Positions 9,009 through 17,513 of a DNA stretch of 56,795 nt are shown one piece after another. A program made the position numbers and the translations under genes. The stretch is from JACOTV01 sp964445135 (GTDB taxonomy: Bacteria; Patescibacteriota; Microgenomatia; UBA1406; GWC2-37-13). Position 1 is the first letter of the stretch. Each line of letters starts with the position of its first letter. The notes beneath the pieces were generated by a model. It was not told the DNA's origin and made no database searches. It saw nothing but the letters and a program-made list of their open reading frames with translations. The DNA lies in the NCBI GenBank assembly GCA_964445135.1, contig CAYUJW010000002.1, forward strand, positions 1-56,795, written 5' to 3'.

Positions 9009-10250
9009 ATGAGTGAACGTAATCCAGCTGGTCGATATGACCGCACAAAACAATTATTAACACGTACTGCAGCAGCTGGCGTAATGCTGTGGCCGACGCA
9101 AGCGGCAGCTGCAGAAGCGCAAACATCTTTCCCATACCAGACATCAGTGGTAGACGCAGCTGCGGCGCCATTTGGCGAACAATTGCCAACTGCCTCATTT
9201 GAGCCTCAGGCAGCGCCTGGATATTCAAGCGATCCGGTTGGTCATCTGGATTTTGTTACCCGATTCCCATCAGGTATTGATGGCGTGGCGGCGATTCGTA
9301 TTGCCGGTTGGACCGGCGATCAAGACGCGCCTCAAGGGCCAGGCGAAGTACATTTTTATGAAGGATCAAATTTTGCCGGATCAGCTATTGCCTCAGGCTC
9401 CCGCCCTGATGTGGCAGCTGCTGTGCCAGGTCTGGTCGGAAAAAGCGGCTTTGATGTGGCAATTACGAGTTCGGATCAGGGAGATCAGACGTTTTGCGCG
9501 TATGGCATAGGGACAGGCGGCGGCGCACCATATGTGGGAATTGGTTGCGAAACTGAACATACCGGTGATGCGCCATTTGGCACATTTACGGCGATACAAG
9601 ATGGCGCTCGCGTGTCGGTGTTTGGTGGTGAGATCGATCCGTCACACGCCGGCACTCCCCCAATTGTGGATATTACCGTAAACGGTCAATATGTAGGTGG
9701 AGCAGCCGTTGCCGCTCATGATGAGATGGCGGCGCAGTATCCTGCATATGGAGCGCGCCGTGGATATGAGGCGGTCATTCCGCTCGCGGATGATGCGAGT
9801 GAAGTGTGTGCTGTTGGGATTGGGGTGAATGCGGCTGGCCAATTAGTGCCTGGCGAGGCTGCGACTCTGGGATGCGCTCCCCTTCAGACCCGTCAGGAGC
9901 GCGAGTTTGCCACCCTTCCTGAGGAAACTCAGGTAGCACTTATGGCTCGCAAGTTCTTTCCCGATGTGTCAGGAGTTGAGCAAGTTACTCGATGTGAGTC
10001 GACCAACAACATGAACGCACAAGGTCCATCAGGGGGAAACTACGACTATTTTGGACCGATGCAAGTGGATATGGTGCTGCATGCTGCAAAGTTTGGCGGC
10101 CTTTCGGTTGGTGAGATCAAAGCCATCATGAGTGATGCCACTCACCCGCAATACAAGGGGGTCGTGGAGACATACTTTGCTGTGGCACGACAGATTTATG
10201 AGGGGAATCGTCGCGCTTGGCCAGAGTGTGGAAGGGGTGTATTTTACTAA
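9009..10250 (+). CDS. secreted lysozyme-like protein with two actinobacterial-type repeats
   Basis: 413 residues. An N-terminal signal peptide (residues ~1-36, ending TQAAAAEA) is followed by two copies of a ~100-residue beta module. Copy 1 (~77-182) has RIAGWTGDQDAPQGPGEVHF, SRPDVAAAVPG, GFDV, TFCAYGIG and GIGC. Copy 2 (~190-292) has VSVFGGEIDPSHAGTPP, VDITVNG, YEAVIPL, EVCAVGIGVNA and LGC. This pattern is common in exported actinobacterial hydrolases, and each copy has a Cys pair. The C-terminal ~110 residues resemble a lysozyme/transglycosylase core, with the likely catalytic Glu in VTRCESTNN and then YDYFGPMQV. It probably cleaves or binds peptidoglycan. A GAGGT ribosome site precedes the start. 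Confidence 0.75.
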   Translation: MSERNPAGRYDRTKQLLTRTAAAGVMLWPTQAAAAEAQTSFPYQTSVVDAAAAPFGEQLPTASFEPQAAPGYSSDPVGHLDFVTRFPSGIDGVAAIRIAGWTGDQDAPQGPGEVHFYEGSNFAGSAIASGSRPDVAAAVPGLVGKSGFDVAITSSDQGDQTFCAYGIGTGGGAPYVGIGCETEHTGDAPFGTFTAIQDGARVSVFGGEIDPSHAGTPPIVDITVNGQYVGGAAVAAHDEMAAQYPAYGARRGYEAVIPLADDASEVCAVGIGVNAAGQLVPGEAATLGCAPLQTRQEREFATLPEETQVALMARKFFPDVSGVEQVTRCESTNNMNAQGPSGGNYDYFGPMQVDMVLHAAKFGGLSVGEIKAIMSDATHPQYKGVVETYFAVARQIYEGNRRAWPECGRGVFY

Positions 10251-10290
10251 ATAATAACCTATAGTATTGACCAATGTGCCCGCCGTGCGC

Positions 10291-10296
10291 TATAAT
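10291..10296 (+). promoter_or_regulatory. promoter of the gene at 10305: TTGACC-18-TATAAT
   Basis: The -35 TTGACC (10267-10272) and the -10 TATAAT (10291-10296) are 18 nt apart, and the ATG at 10305 follows after 8 nt. An AACCTATAGTAT motif, also seen upstream of genes at 37632 and 39090, overlaps the -35. Confidence 0.65.
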
Positions 10297-10304
10297 TGGG
10301 GCTT

Positions 10305-11459
10305 ATGTCAAAAGAACGGAGCCCACAGCATGAGCATGCGCCCCCACTCAGTCGCTTTGATCGCGTCGTAACAACGATTGCCGCGCGTACAGAGACGCTT
10401 CGTGACGCCGTACTATCACATATGGGGAGCGAGGAATCAGAACGTGGTGAGCGCGATATGCAGCCACTTATTGATGCACAAAAAAAATTGCGCGGCGTGA
10501 TGCTTGAGGCGCCATATACACGCGAACTCTATCTGGTTGACCCCACGCTTCGGGCGTTGGCCCGCGCAAACGACCCGCACCTTGCGCAGTTTTTGTCTCA
10601 CACCTATGCGATTGCTTCAGCGGCCGAACTTGTACAACATGGGGCATCCAAGCGCTTGGTGGATCAAGCGACCGCCGAGCATTCACACAAATGGAGGCAG
10701 ACACATGCGATCGATCAGGAGTGGCTCCAGCCCACGACACCAAGCACGGTAGTTGAGGTGATTGTGCGCCAACAAGCAGCAGGTCACGTCCACTTGCTCG
10801 GAGTTGGTGCCGCCTTATATGGCGCCCACCGTCAGCTGCTGCTGAGCGCAGAAGATGGAGTAGAAGGCGTGCCGATGTGGCGCTTGCCGGGCCAAAAACG
10901 GACAGGTTTGTTTGACCGCCCAACGCACGCGCAGACTGAAGCACAGATTGCCGCGCCCTCCCCCACACAATTGACTGATCTAACGTTGATCGTTGGGCCG
11001 CAACAACCACCTCCCCCACCAGGCGCCACAGATATCCCGATGCCCGGCCATATTGTAGTACCAGTGTGGCAAACGCGTGCGGCTGGCGATCGCATACATC
11101 CCTTGGCCCAGACGATTGTTGTTTCGGGGGAAAACACTGCGCAAATACTCAGATCTGAGCAGGCCGCCCATATGGACGTGCTGATTGTTGGTCATGACGG
11201 TCTGCGTAGTGCGCTTGCCGCGCAAGCTGCAGCATATAGCACCATTACATCCCCAACATTTAAGTCGCGTTATGGCGAATTGCCTATTGAGTCAGCGTTT
11301 CCCAAACTTACGCGTATCATGGATCATGTGGATGTACGTACTGCTCAAATCATGTACGCTGCGATGCGTGAAGAAGGAGCGGGGCTCGGGGTTGAGGTGT
11401 ATGATGTGCCTGGGTTGTGTGAGCTGCGTGCCAAAATAAGCACGTGCACTGCTTTCTAA
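10305..11459 (+). CDS. hypothetical cytoplasmic protein, 384 aa
   Basis: No family recognised. There is no signal peptide. The N-terminal third is rich in charged helices, and a Pro-rich linker (PQQPPPPPGATDIPMPG) lies in the middle. The C-terminal part, DVLIVGHDGLRSALAAQAAAY, has an alpha/beta look. A TTG lies three codons upstream, but ATG 10305 fits the 8-nt distance from the -10 box. It is convergent with the giant LysM gene, with only 21 bp between stops. It may be specific to this lineage. Confidence 0.7.
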   Translation: MSKERSPQHEHAPPLSRFDRVVTTIAARTETLRDAVLSHMGSEESERGERDMQPLIDAQKKLRGVMLEAPYTRELYLVDPTLRALARANDPHLAQFLSHTYAIASAAELVQHGASKRLVDQATAEHSHKWRQTHAIDQEWLQPTTPSTVVEVIVRQQAAGHVHLLGVGAALYGAHRQLLLSAEDGVEGVPMWRLPGQKRTGLFDRPTHAQTEAQIAAPSPTQLTDLTLIVGPQQPPPPPGATDIPMPGHIVVPVWQTRAAGDRIHPLAQTIVVSGENTAQILRSEQAAHMDVLIVGHDGLRSALAAQAAAYSTITSPTFKSRYGELPIESAFPKLTRIMDHVDVRTAQIMYAAMREEGAGLGVEVYDVPGLCELRAKISTCTAF

Positions 11460-11480
11460 ATGAACATTCGTTTAAGCGCG

Positions 11481-14400
11481 TTATGCTCCTCCTCCGCTGA
11501 GAGTGTTCCCGACTGCCGCGCCAGCTGCGGCGGCCGCTGCTGCTGTGACTAACAACGCTTTGACGATTGCATCGCGAGTGGCCGGATCAATCTCTTCCCA
11601 CACCCAGTAGGTATCTGTGGACTCAGGCGGCAGGTATTTGGCAATAATGCGATGAACTTCATCAGGATTGGCTTGAATATATTCATGAAGCTGCAGCTGC
11701 TGTGCCAGCGCATCAGGACCAAACTTTCCGCGCTCTGAAGCGATGTGCGCTTCAATGGCCGGGCCGTCTTCAGCAATGATTTTCATGACTTGATCCATGG
11801 TAAGTGGGGGCTGGTTTGCTGTCTCACCTTGTGACTCACGCACTGCATCGCTCAGGCTGGCCGACCCGTCAGGCAATGTGGCGGCGTGTTGTGCAGTTGC
11901 CGCGACAATTGGCCCATCAGACATGGTCATCGCCTCACTCATGTCGGGCGTCACCATGGGCTCGCTCATCGCATCGTGTCCTTCAGGGGTAATTGGGGTC
12001 CCATCAGGGTTATAGTCACTGGGGTTGGTGTATCCAGATGGCGGCACCTCGACGGCATTGTCGCCGCGGCGATCAGGCTCCACCAATGGTTGGGTCATGG
12101 TGTCCCCGGCTTGCACCTCAACGCCATTCCCCTCCCCTGCTGATTCGCTCCCCGCCCCCGCGTCATCCACGCGGTTGAGGTTTTCTGGCGCATCAGGCTC
12201 AGTGGGTGTGAGTGGAGTTGATCGTGGATTTTGCCAGTCGCGAGTGAGCAAAAATGCTTCATAGGCTTGATTGATGAGTATCATGACTTCTGCTCGATCT
12301 TCAAGATTTGCATTGCTCATTTCTCGTTGTCCTTCAAGCCATGCATTGATATTGGCTTCTCCCGCAAGTGCTGCGAGGTTGCGATAGGTGGCAATGATGG
12401 TTGGGTCATCTCCCAATGTGTTGGCGTCTAAGTAGTTGTCTGCACCTTCTATAATGCGCGACTCAATAACATCGTATGTGCGACGAATGGCTTCTGAGCT
12501 ATTGTATGACTCGACTGCCATCTGATCATAGGTTGCAATATCGATGCGACGAAGCGCTCCCTCATGAGCTTCGACCTCATGTCGAATACTGCTGTATTCG
12601 GCCACATCAATTGCCAACAATTCAAGGACTGACGTGTATTGCCCCTTGGCAAGCGCGAGCAATAGATCAGTTTCGTATGCGGTCACATCGTGTGCTGATT
12701 GGCGTTGAATGGCGGCTAATTGCTCCTCATGCGTGTCGGCGGCTTGCGCCTCACGACGAAGGGTGAGCGAAGATTCGGTAACGAGTGAGTTTGCAATTGT
12801 TTGTGTATCAAGCTGTTGTTCAACGAGCGCAATATATATCAATTGGCGCGCTGCATCAGGATGTGTGCTCATGTACATCTGTGCCACGGGGTCCAATATT
12901 TCCTGCGTCATTTTTTCAAACGCTTGCTCGGGGGTGTAGTTTGAAGGAATGGGTGCTTCAAGGCGCGCGGCAAGTTGTGCACGATACTTATCGCCCGCTA
13001 TGGTAATCAAATCGCTATATGATGGAACATTACTGCCCTCAATCTGTGGTCCATATAGTTGGATAAAATTGTTCAGTGATGTGGGTCCCAGGATTTCAAG
13101 GAGCATGTCATACGTTTTTTGCACATCAGGTGGAATAGGCTCTCCATCCATGGCATTTAAGGCAATGATCGTAATATGGTCTGAGGTTGCAAGGTAGGTA
13201 GTTCGCAGGACTTCAAGGGGAGAAAGATTGCCTGTCAGTTCATTCTCCAATAAAATTTCAGGATTCAGCCGCGCCATCAAATCGCGATTGATGTAGACGA
13301 CGTCAGCCACCGCATCGTATGCGGGCATGGAAATGGCGATTGTGCGCGCGATCACGTCTGGATTATTTTGTGCGCTGAGCAAAGCGGTTCGATATGCTTG
13401 AAGTGTTGATTCGCGAATTGTGGTTTGTGTGCGTAAAAAGACAAGAATCTCCTCTTCACTTCCCGCGGTCATGATGCCGACTTCAATACGATTAATATAA
13501 GCTTCATACAGCTTGTTCTGAATGGCAGACGTTGGCTCAAATGAGTATTGCTGCACTATTTCACGCGCGGCCACAGGATTCGTCTGTATAAACATGGCAA
13601 CGACTGGGTCAGTCATCTGTTGCAATATGCGTGCCACTTCGTCCTCTGCTCCCCCGCCCGCAGGACCCATGTTTTCACTTTTATGAATTGATCCTTTGGT
13701 CTGTGTGTAGCGATCAACCTGAGATTGCATTGTCTCACGTGCCAGGCTGTTTAGATCGGCCGACGAAGTTGCGCGATCAAGCAATGCTGCCGCAACCTGT
13801 GGGTCAATTTTCAAAATATCAACAAGATATTGAACACCCTCCTCGTGGGGGCGCGCACTTGCTGAGCGGATCTGGCTTGCATATTGGGCAGTATAGGTGT
13901 CTTTGATTGTCGCGGCGATAGTTGAGGAGTCTGTCGCGCCGCCCTCGAGCAGGTCTTGGATCAGCCGGGAAACAATCATATAACCGGCTGTATCGCGCAT
14001 CAAATATTGCATGGTTGGATCAGTCATGAGGGCATTGATCGTGTTGTGATAGGCTTCGCCCCCGGCGCTTGGCCCATGATTGACGCTTGGTAAATACTGT
14101 TGGATCACGCCGCGTACATGTTCGCTGTTTTGCAAATCAGCAAGCTTTACCTCTGGGTGCTCTTTGAGAATGATAGCCAATTGCGCCATCTCCTCGGCGG
14201 CCAGGCCTGGAAACTGTTCTTGTACGCGCGTCAAAAACTCCACAACTGACACGGCATACAGGAGCTGTTCAACTTCATCAGTTACGCCTGCCGATCGATT
14301 ATGAGTAATCACGCGCTGCGCATAGTGAACTTGCTCATTTGCGGGATAATATTTGCCAGGCATGGGAAGTGCGACGCCTGGTCGAAGCGCTTGAGGATCT

Positions 14401-15725
14401 CCTCCCCATACGGCAATCATCTCGCGTGTTTCGCGCACTAATATTTGATCAAAGAGTTCTGGGGTGATGACAGTTGATGGGTCACTCGGCGTGTCTGAGA
14501 GGCGGTAGAGCTCACCTCTGGCCTGCAGCTCTTCCAGGCGCGCTCGGAGTATGCCCATTGGCACCTCGCCGGTTGCCACACTATGAAGGCGATATCCTTC
14601 TTGAAAGTTTGAGAGGTCATTTGGTGTCAATGCGTCTTCGGGAAGCACCAAAGCGCGGGTGAGCTGGTCGGTAATCTGAACGAAGGTGCCGAATTCTGAG
14701 AGATAAAAGCTGCCGCGCGGATCAAGAACATACCCATCGTAGGTGGTGTGAGCGCCTGTTCCGTAGACTTCTTGTGCGATACGGGTTTTTTCATCGTTGA
14801 GGGCGAGGCGGTTAGCATATTCTGCTTGTGCCAGTCGCGCATCTTGCGCCTCTTGCACTTCTTGGGGAGTTTTCCCCGTGGCAATCTCTACAAGCTTACT
14901 CTCAAATTGATCCATCCCCTGCTGCACTGAGGGCGGCATTCGATCATGGTTGGCCCGCGCAATCGCATATACGACGACTGGGCTTACTCCAACAATCTCA
15001 AGTTTTCGCTTTGCAATAAACTCCCCTACTTGGCGGGCCACTTCTTGTGAGTCGGCGTCCCAAATAAGCAGCGCAATTTGATCAGGTCCAACACTTGCTT
15101 GAAGGGCGCGGATATCAACTGCTGCATCTTGGTCAATCACACGTACTTCGTAGGGCGCATGTGATTGTTCGGTGGCAGCAGGCGCCTCGGCAGCTGCTGG
15201 TTGAGTGGTTTCACTCGGTGTTTGTTGGGGTTGCGTCTGCGCGCTATGCGTGAGACCAAGGTCGGCTTTCAGGCGCGTAGCTTCTGAGACGCTTATGGTG
15301 ACTGGTGTTTCAGGGTTCAGGTTATTTGGGTCGATGGTTGGATTGCGCGCTGCTATGTCCTTCACCAGCATTCCAACAGCTTGCGCCAAGCGTGGGTCTG
15401 CTGCGGTTTGTTCGGGCGTTACGCCTAAGCAGGCGCGGGCCATGTTCATGAGGGTGTCCCCTGGCGCAATAATGTGTGTGGCAATGATCGTATCTGGTGT
15501 GGCGCCGCCGCCAGGTGTGGCCGGCACTTCGGTCATCACGTTGGCAAATGACACTCCACATTGCGTGACTTCCGCTTGGGCGGCAGGAGTGAGCGTTTCA
15601 AATCCGAAGGGGTGTGATTGCTGGGCACCGACTTGCTCGGCCATAAACAATGCGCCGGCTGCCGCGCCAACTGTTACCGCCAGTTCTGCTCGGCGCGTCC
15701 TATGTGGTTGGTGTTCTCGTGTCAT
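11481..15725 (-). CDS. giant secreted LysM protein, 1414 aa
   Basis: The longest gene in the window. A signal peptide (residues ~1-34, ending EQVGAQQ) precedes a LysM domain at ~83-150 (IIAPGDTLMNMARACLG ... NPTIDPNNLNPETPVTI). A domain around 190-290 (EVRVIDQDAAVDIRALQ; IALLIWDADSQEVARQVGEF) follows. A very long, mainly helical region then repeats a module of the type MTDPVVAMFIQTNPVAAREI / ILDPVAQMYMSTHPDAARQL. A Pro/Asp/Glu-rich linker (~1150-1330) leads to a C-terminal Ala-rich hydrophobic segment. It is likely wall-bound through LysM and anchored at the C-terminus, perhaps as a surface fibre or adhesin; that role is inference. It stands next to a lysozyme-like protein and a lipoprotein, forming a secreted gene block. 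Confidence 0.8.
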   Translation of the reverse strand: MTREHQPHRTRRAELAVTVGAAAGALFMAEQVGAQQSHPFGFETLTPAAQAEVTQCGVSFANVMTEVPATPGGGATPDTIIATHIIAPGDTLMNMARACLGVTPEQTAADPRLAQAVGMLVKDIAARNPTIDPNNLNPETPVTISVSEATRLKADLGLTHSAQTQPQQTPSETTQPAAAEAPAATEQSHAPYEVRVIDQDAAVDIRALQASVGPDQIALLIWDADSQEVARQVGEFIAKRKLEIVGVSPVVVYAIARANHDRMPPSVQQGMDQFESKLVEIATGKTPQEVQEAQDARLAQAEYANRLALNDEKTRIAQEVYGTGAHTTYDGYVLDPRGSFYLSEFGTFVQITDQLTRALVLPEDALTPNDLSNFQEGYRLHSVATGEVPMGILRARLEELQARGELYRLSDTPSDPSTVITPELFDQILVRETREMIAVWGGDPQALRPGVALPMPGKYYPANEQVHYAQRVITHNRSAGVTDEVEQLLYAVSVVEFLTRVQEQFPGLAAEEMAQLAIILKEHPEVKLADLQNSEHVRGVIQQYLPSVNHGPSAGGEAYHNTINALMTDPTMQYLMRDTAGYMIVSRLIQDLLEGGATDSSTIAATIKDTYTAQYASQIRSASARPHEEGVQYLVDILKIDPQVAAALLDRATSSADLNSLARETMQSQVDRYTQTKGSIHKSENMGPAGGGAEDEVARILQQMTDPVVAMFIQTNPVAAREIVQQYSFEPTSAIQNKLYEAYINRIEVGIMTAGSEEEILVFLRTQTTIRESTLQAYRTALLSAQNNPDVIARTIAISMPAYDAVADVVYINRDLMARLNPEILLENELTGNLSPLEVLRTTYLATSDHITIIALNAMDGEPIPPDVQKTYDMLLEILGPTSLNNFIQLYGPQIEGSNVPSYSDLITIAGDKYRAQLAARLEAPIPSNYTPEQAFEKMTQEILDPVAQMYMSTHPDAARQLIYIALVEQQLDTQTIANSLVTESSLTLRREAQAADTHEEQLAAIQRQSAHDVTAYETDLLLALAKGQYTSVLELLAIDVAEYSSIRHEVEAHEGALRRIDIATYDQMAVESYNSSEAIRRTYDVIESRIIEGADNYLDANTLGDDPTIIATYRNLAALAGEANINAWLEGQREMSNANLEDRAEVMILINQAYEAFLLTRDWQNPRSTPLTPTEPDAPENLNRVDDAGAGSESAGEGNGVEVQAGDTMTQPLVEPDRRGDNAVEVPPSGYTNPSDYNPDGTPITPEGHDAMSEPMVTPDMSEAMTMSDGPIVAATAQHAATLPDGSASLSDAVRESQGETANQPPLTMDQVMKIIAEDGPAIEAHIASERGKFGPDALAQQLQLHEYIQANPDEVHRIIAKYLPPESTDTYWVWEEIDPATRDAIVKALLVTAAAAAAAGAAVGNTLSGGGA

Positions 15726-15771
15726 AAAAAATTAGCCTGATTGAGGCTTTCGGTGAATTATATGCTGCGGC

Positions 15772-16062
15772 TTATTGGTGGCAGACGGCCTCCAAGAGCG
15801 ATTGTTCCCCGGCTGCGTTCATGGTCGCAACATGTGGCGCCAGATATTCGGGCTCACATAAATCAGTGCTCTGCACTGTTGTCGACATATCAATTGGCAT
15901 TCCGGTTTGTTCGATGTGTTGGCGCACTGCGTCAGACAATGAGGCTGTGGGAGGGGTCACTTCTGGTGCGCAGGATGTGGAAAGCGTAAATAATCCAACA
16001 AGTGCCAGGCGTGCGACGAGCTTTGGTGAATGTTCGGGGTTGGATGAATGTATTTCTTTCAT
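15772..16062 (-). CDS. small lipoprotein, 96 aa
   Basis: The ATG at 16062 gives a signal sequence with lipobox LSTSC (Cys ~residue 31), so the protein should be lipidated and membrane-anchored. The remainder (~65 residues) has no recognised domain and holds two further Cys. The motif SLSDAVR also occurs near the C-terminal linker of the adjacent giant LysM protein, which hints at a shared binding feature. The frame extends upstream to a weaker start. TATACT (16080-16075, minus) lies 12 nt before the ATG. Confidence 0.7.
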   Translation of the reverse strand: MKEIHSSNPEHSPKLVARLALVGLFTLSTSCAPEVTPPTASLSDAVRQHIEQTGMPIDMSTTVQSTDLCEPEYLAPHVATMNAAGEQSLLEAVCHQ

Positions 16063-16222
16063 AGTCAGAGCCCCAGTATACAAAAAATAGGCCTTGTATG
16101 CAATACTATAAGACAGGAAAATACCTACTAAATATAAATGTGGAGATGTCAATACGCTGTGTAGACAGCCGCAAGTGAAGAAAGAGTGATTCGCAGCATA
16201 TATTGCTATGAGTTTTGTGGGT

Positions 16223-16300
16223 GAAGATTGTCATGGTGTGTGGTGGCCAGCTCAGGGAGGGCTGGTTTGAAGCATAAGGCGCTTCGCCATGACAATCTTC
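16223..16300 (+). ncRNA. candidate structured RNA or cruciform, three-way junction
   Basis: A perfect 14-bp outer stem (GAAGATTGTCATGG at 16223-16236 with CCATGACAATCTTC at 16287-16300) encloses two hairpins: CCAGCTC-AGGGA-GGGCTGG (7 bp, one G-U) and GAAGC-ATAAGGC-GCTTC (5 bp). A T-rich tract (TCTTTTTTGTTC and T8) follows 10 nt later on the plus strand. On the minus strand the element lies downstream of the palindromic promoter/operator at 16386. No known RNA family is recognised, and the strand is uncertain. Confidence 0.5.
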
Positions 16301-16385
16301 GTCAATATCTTTTTTGTTCTTTTTTTTGGGTTTTGGGGTATGCGGACATTTCGTCTACATGAGAACGGACTTATTACAAGTAGAA

Positions 16386-16405
16386 GTTGAACGGTCAAGT
16401 TCAAC
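16386..16405 (-). promoter_or_regulatory. operator-like palindrome GTTGAAC-N6-GTTCAAC
   Basis: 7-bp inverted repeat with spacer GGTCAA. With its flanks it matches the palindrome at 17395-17413 (TAGAAGTTGA..., ...TCAACAG). On the minus strand it precedes the structured element at 16300-16223. Confidence 0.5.
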
Positions 16406-16424
16406 AGATACTTTTATCCCTTTT

Positions 16425-16534
16425 GCTTTTTTAAAAAAAGCGCAGTGGACAAAGCGGTGGGCGGGATTGTGGGGAGGCCGATATGTAGGCTTCCGCGTCG
16501 TTGTTATGGCAAGCCAAAAGGCTCCCCACAATCC
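16425..16534 (-). terminator. long hairpin plus T tract at the end of the three-gene operon
   Basis: On the minus strand, GGATTGTGGGGAG (16534-16522) pairs perfectly with CTCCCCACAATCC (16476-16464). About 23 nt later comes GCTTTTTTTAAAAAAGC (16441-16425), a T tract that is itself palindromic. It lies 170 bp after the stop of the last paralogue. The large distance from stem to T tract is not typical of a simple intrinsic terminator, so a structured 3' UTR is equally possible. Confidence 0.4.
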
Positions 16535-16702
16535 ACACCATCACGGCAATAGTTGGCTACCCGAGGGTGGTCAACGCGCCTGTGGGGCAAAGCCCCCTCA
16601 GTGATCGAGAAGTGATCGAAGCGATCACGGACACGCTTCCATGGCTTATTTCAGCGCAGGACAGCAAAGGCGTAACATATTCGTCACGTTGGATAAATCG
16701 CG

Positions 16703-17356
16703 CTACGGGAGCTGCCAGAACCCAAGCTCTGCGACTCGTGCAGGGAGCTGAGGATTGATTTCATGCAGCTTCTCTCGGAAGCGTGGATCCGTGTTGAACG
16801 CGCCGATTGGCCCGCTCATGTCTGCGGTATACGCTCCGATGTCGATTTGGGTTTTTTTCTTTCCCCCTTTATTACTCCCACTCATGAGAATAAAAATGAG
16901 TGCTAGTACTGCGACTGCGGCGGCGAGCAAAAACATGGCGATAATTGCCAGCAATTTGATCACCTCCCAAATGGCGACGAAAAAGTTTTCATCGTGGCCA
17001 TCGTAGTCTTCAATGTTGCTTGCCCGCCATGAGCTGGTGTTGTAGAATTCTACAACACGAAAAACGATTCCATCGTTCTCAGACACGGCGAACATTTCGC
17101 GCGTGGGGAGCGCGAAGAACGCAAAAAACGTTCCATTGCGTTCGATCCTCGAGATTGTTGGTGCCCAGCGGACTCCAGAAGGAAGCGTTACCGCTTCGCC
17201 TTGGACCGCGTACCCCTTGAGGTACAAGCCAGGAATAGCCTCTCGCCAGTCTGAGGCATCGTTCGTCGAAGCTCCCAATTGACTTGGCAAAGCAGGTGCA
17301 ACGGCCGCTGCGGCTGCAACTCCCATCAAGGAGAGCAATCTTCTTCTACTCAGCAT
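16703..17356 (-). CDS. secreted/membrane protein of a tandem triplet (paralogue C), possible Tat signal
   Basis: 217 residues. The N-terminus MLSRRRLLSLMG has a twin-arginine-like signal. An extracytoplasmic domain (~35-120) contains DWREAIPGLYLKGYAVQ and APTISRIERNGTFFAFFALP. One membrane segment (~133-160) is followed by a basic stretch (KGGKKK) and a ~50-residue tail with FNTDPRFREKL and a terminal GFWQLP. Each element has a counterpart in the gene at 18319-19020, and more weakly in that at 17514-18260. No known family is recognised. The start has a Shine-Dalgarno GAAGGAAGA, and a TTGACC palindrome lies 39 bp upstream. Confidence 0.75.
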   Translation of the reverse strand: MLSRRRLLSLMGVAAAAAVAPALPSQLGASTNDASDWREAIPGLYLKGYAVQGEAVTLPSGVRWAPTISRIERNGTFFAFFALPTREMFAVSENDGIVFRVVEFYNTSSWRASNIEDYDGHDENFFVAIWEVIKLLAIIAMFLLAAAVAVLALIFILMSGSNKGGKKKTQIDIGAYTADMSGPIGAFNTDPRFREKLHEINPQLPARVAELGFWQLP

Positions 17357-17394
17357 TCTTCCTTCTTTCGCTTCTTTACATTCTTACGATAGAA

Positions 17395-17413
17395 GTTGAC
17401 CGGAGAGGTCAAC
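17395..17413 (-). promoter_or_regulatory. operator-like palindrome GTTGACC-N5-GGTCAAC
   Basis: Perfect 7-bp inverted repeat, 39 bp upstream of the ATG at 17356. Its TTGACC could double as a -35 element on the minus strand. The same TTGACC-N5-GGTCAACAG occurs at 31624-31643. Confidence 0.6.
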
Positions 17414-17513
17414 AGGCACACCTCCAGACGGCTTTGCAAGCATTGCGTGCTCACTATCCGCGCCGGATGGTCATGATAATCCCATAGGGATCCTGTTTTA
17501 GTGCGTCAGCCTA

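Larger units (their letters stand above)
16063..16702. other. 640-bp gene-less stretch with several structured elements
   Basis: No convincing protein gene is seen; open frames here lack family features. It holds a three-way-junction-like element (16223-16300), a palindrome like that at 17395 (16386-16405), an A/T palindrome (16425-16441), a long hairpin (16464-16534), a GGGGC-AAA-GCCCC hairpin (~16585-16597) and GTGATCG-AAG-CGATCAC (~16611-16628). Confidence 0.6.

Noticed and set aside
16223..16300. Simple intrinsic terminator
   Set aside because: Two internal hairpins and a 10-nt gap before the T-rich tract do not fit a normal terminator, and no plus-strand gene lies upstream.
16501..16758. 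85-codon plus-strand frame over the hairpins
   Set aside because: No ribosome site or family, overlaps the end of paralogue C, and the DNA is better explained by palindromes.
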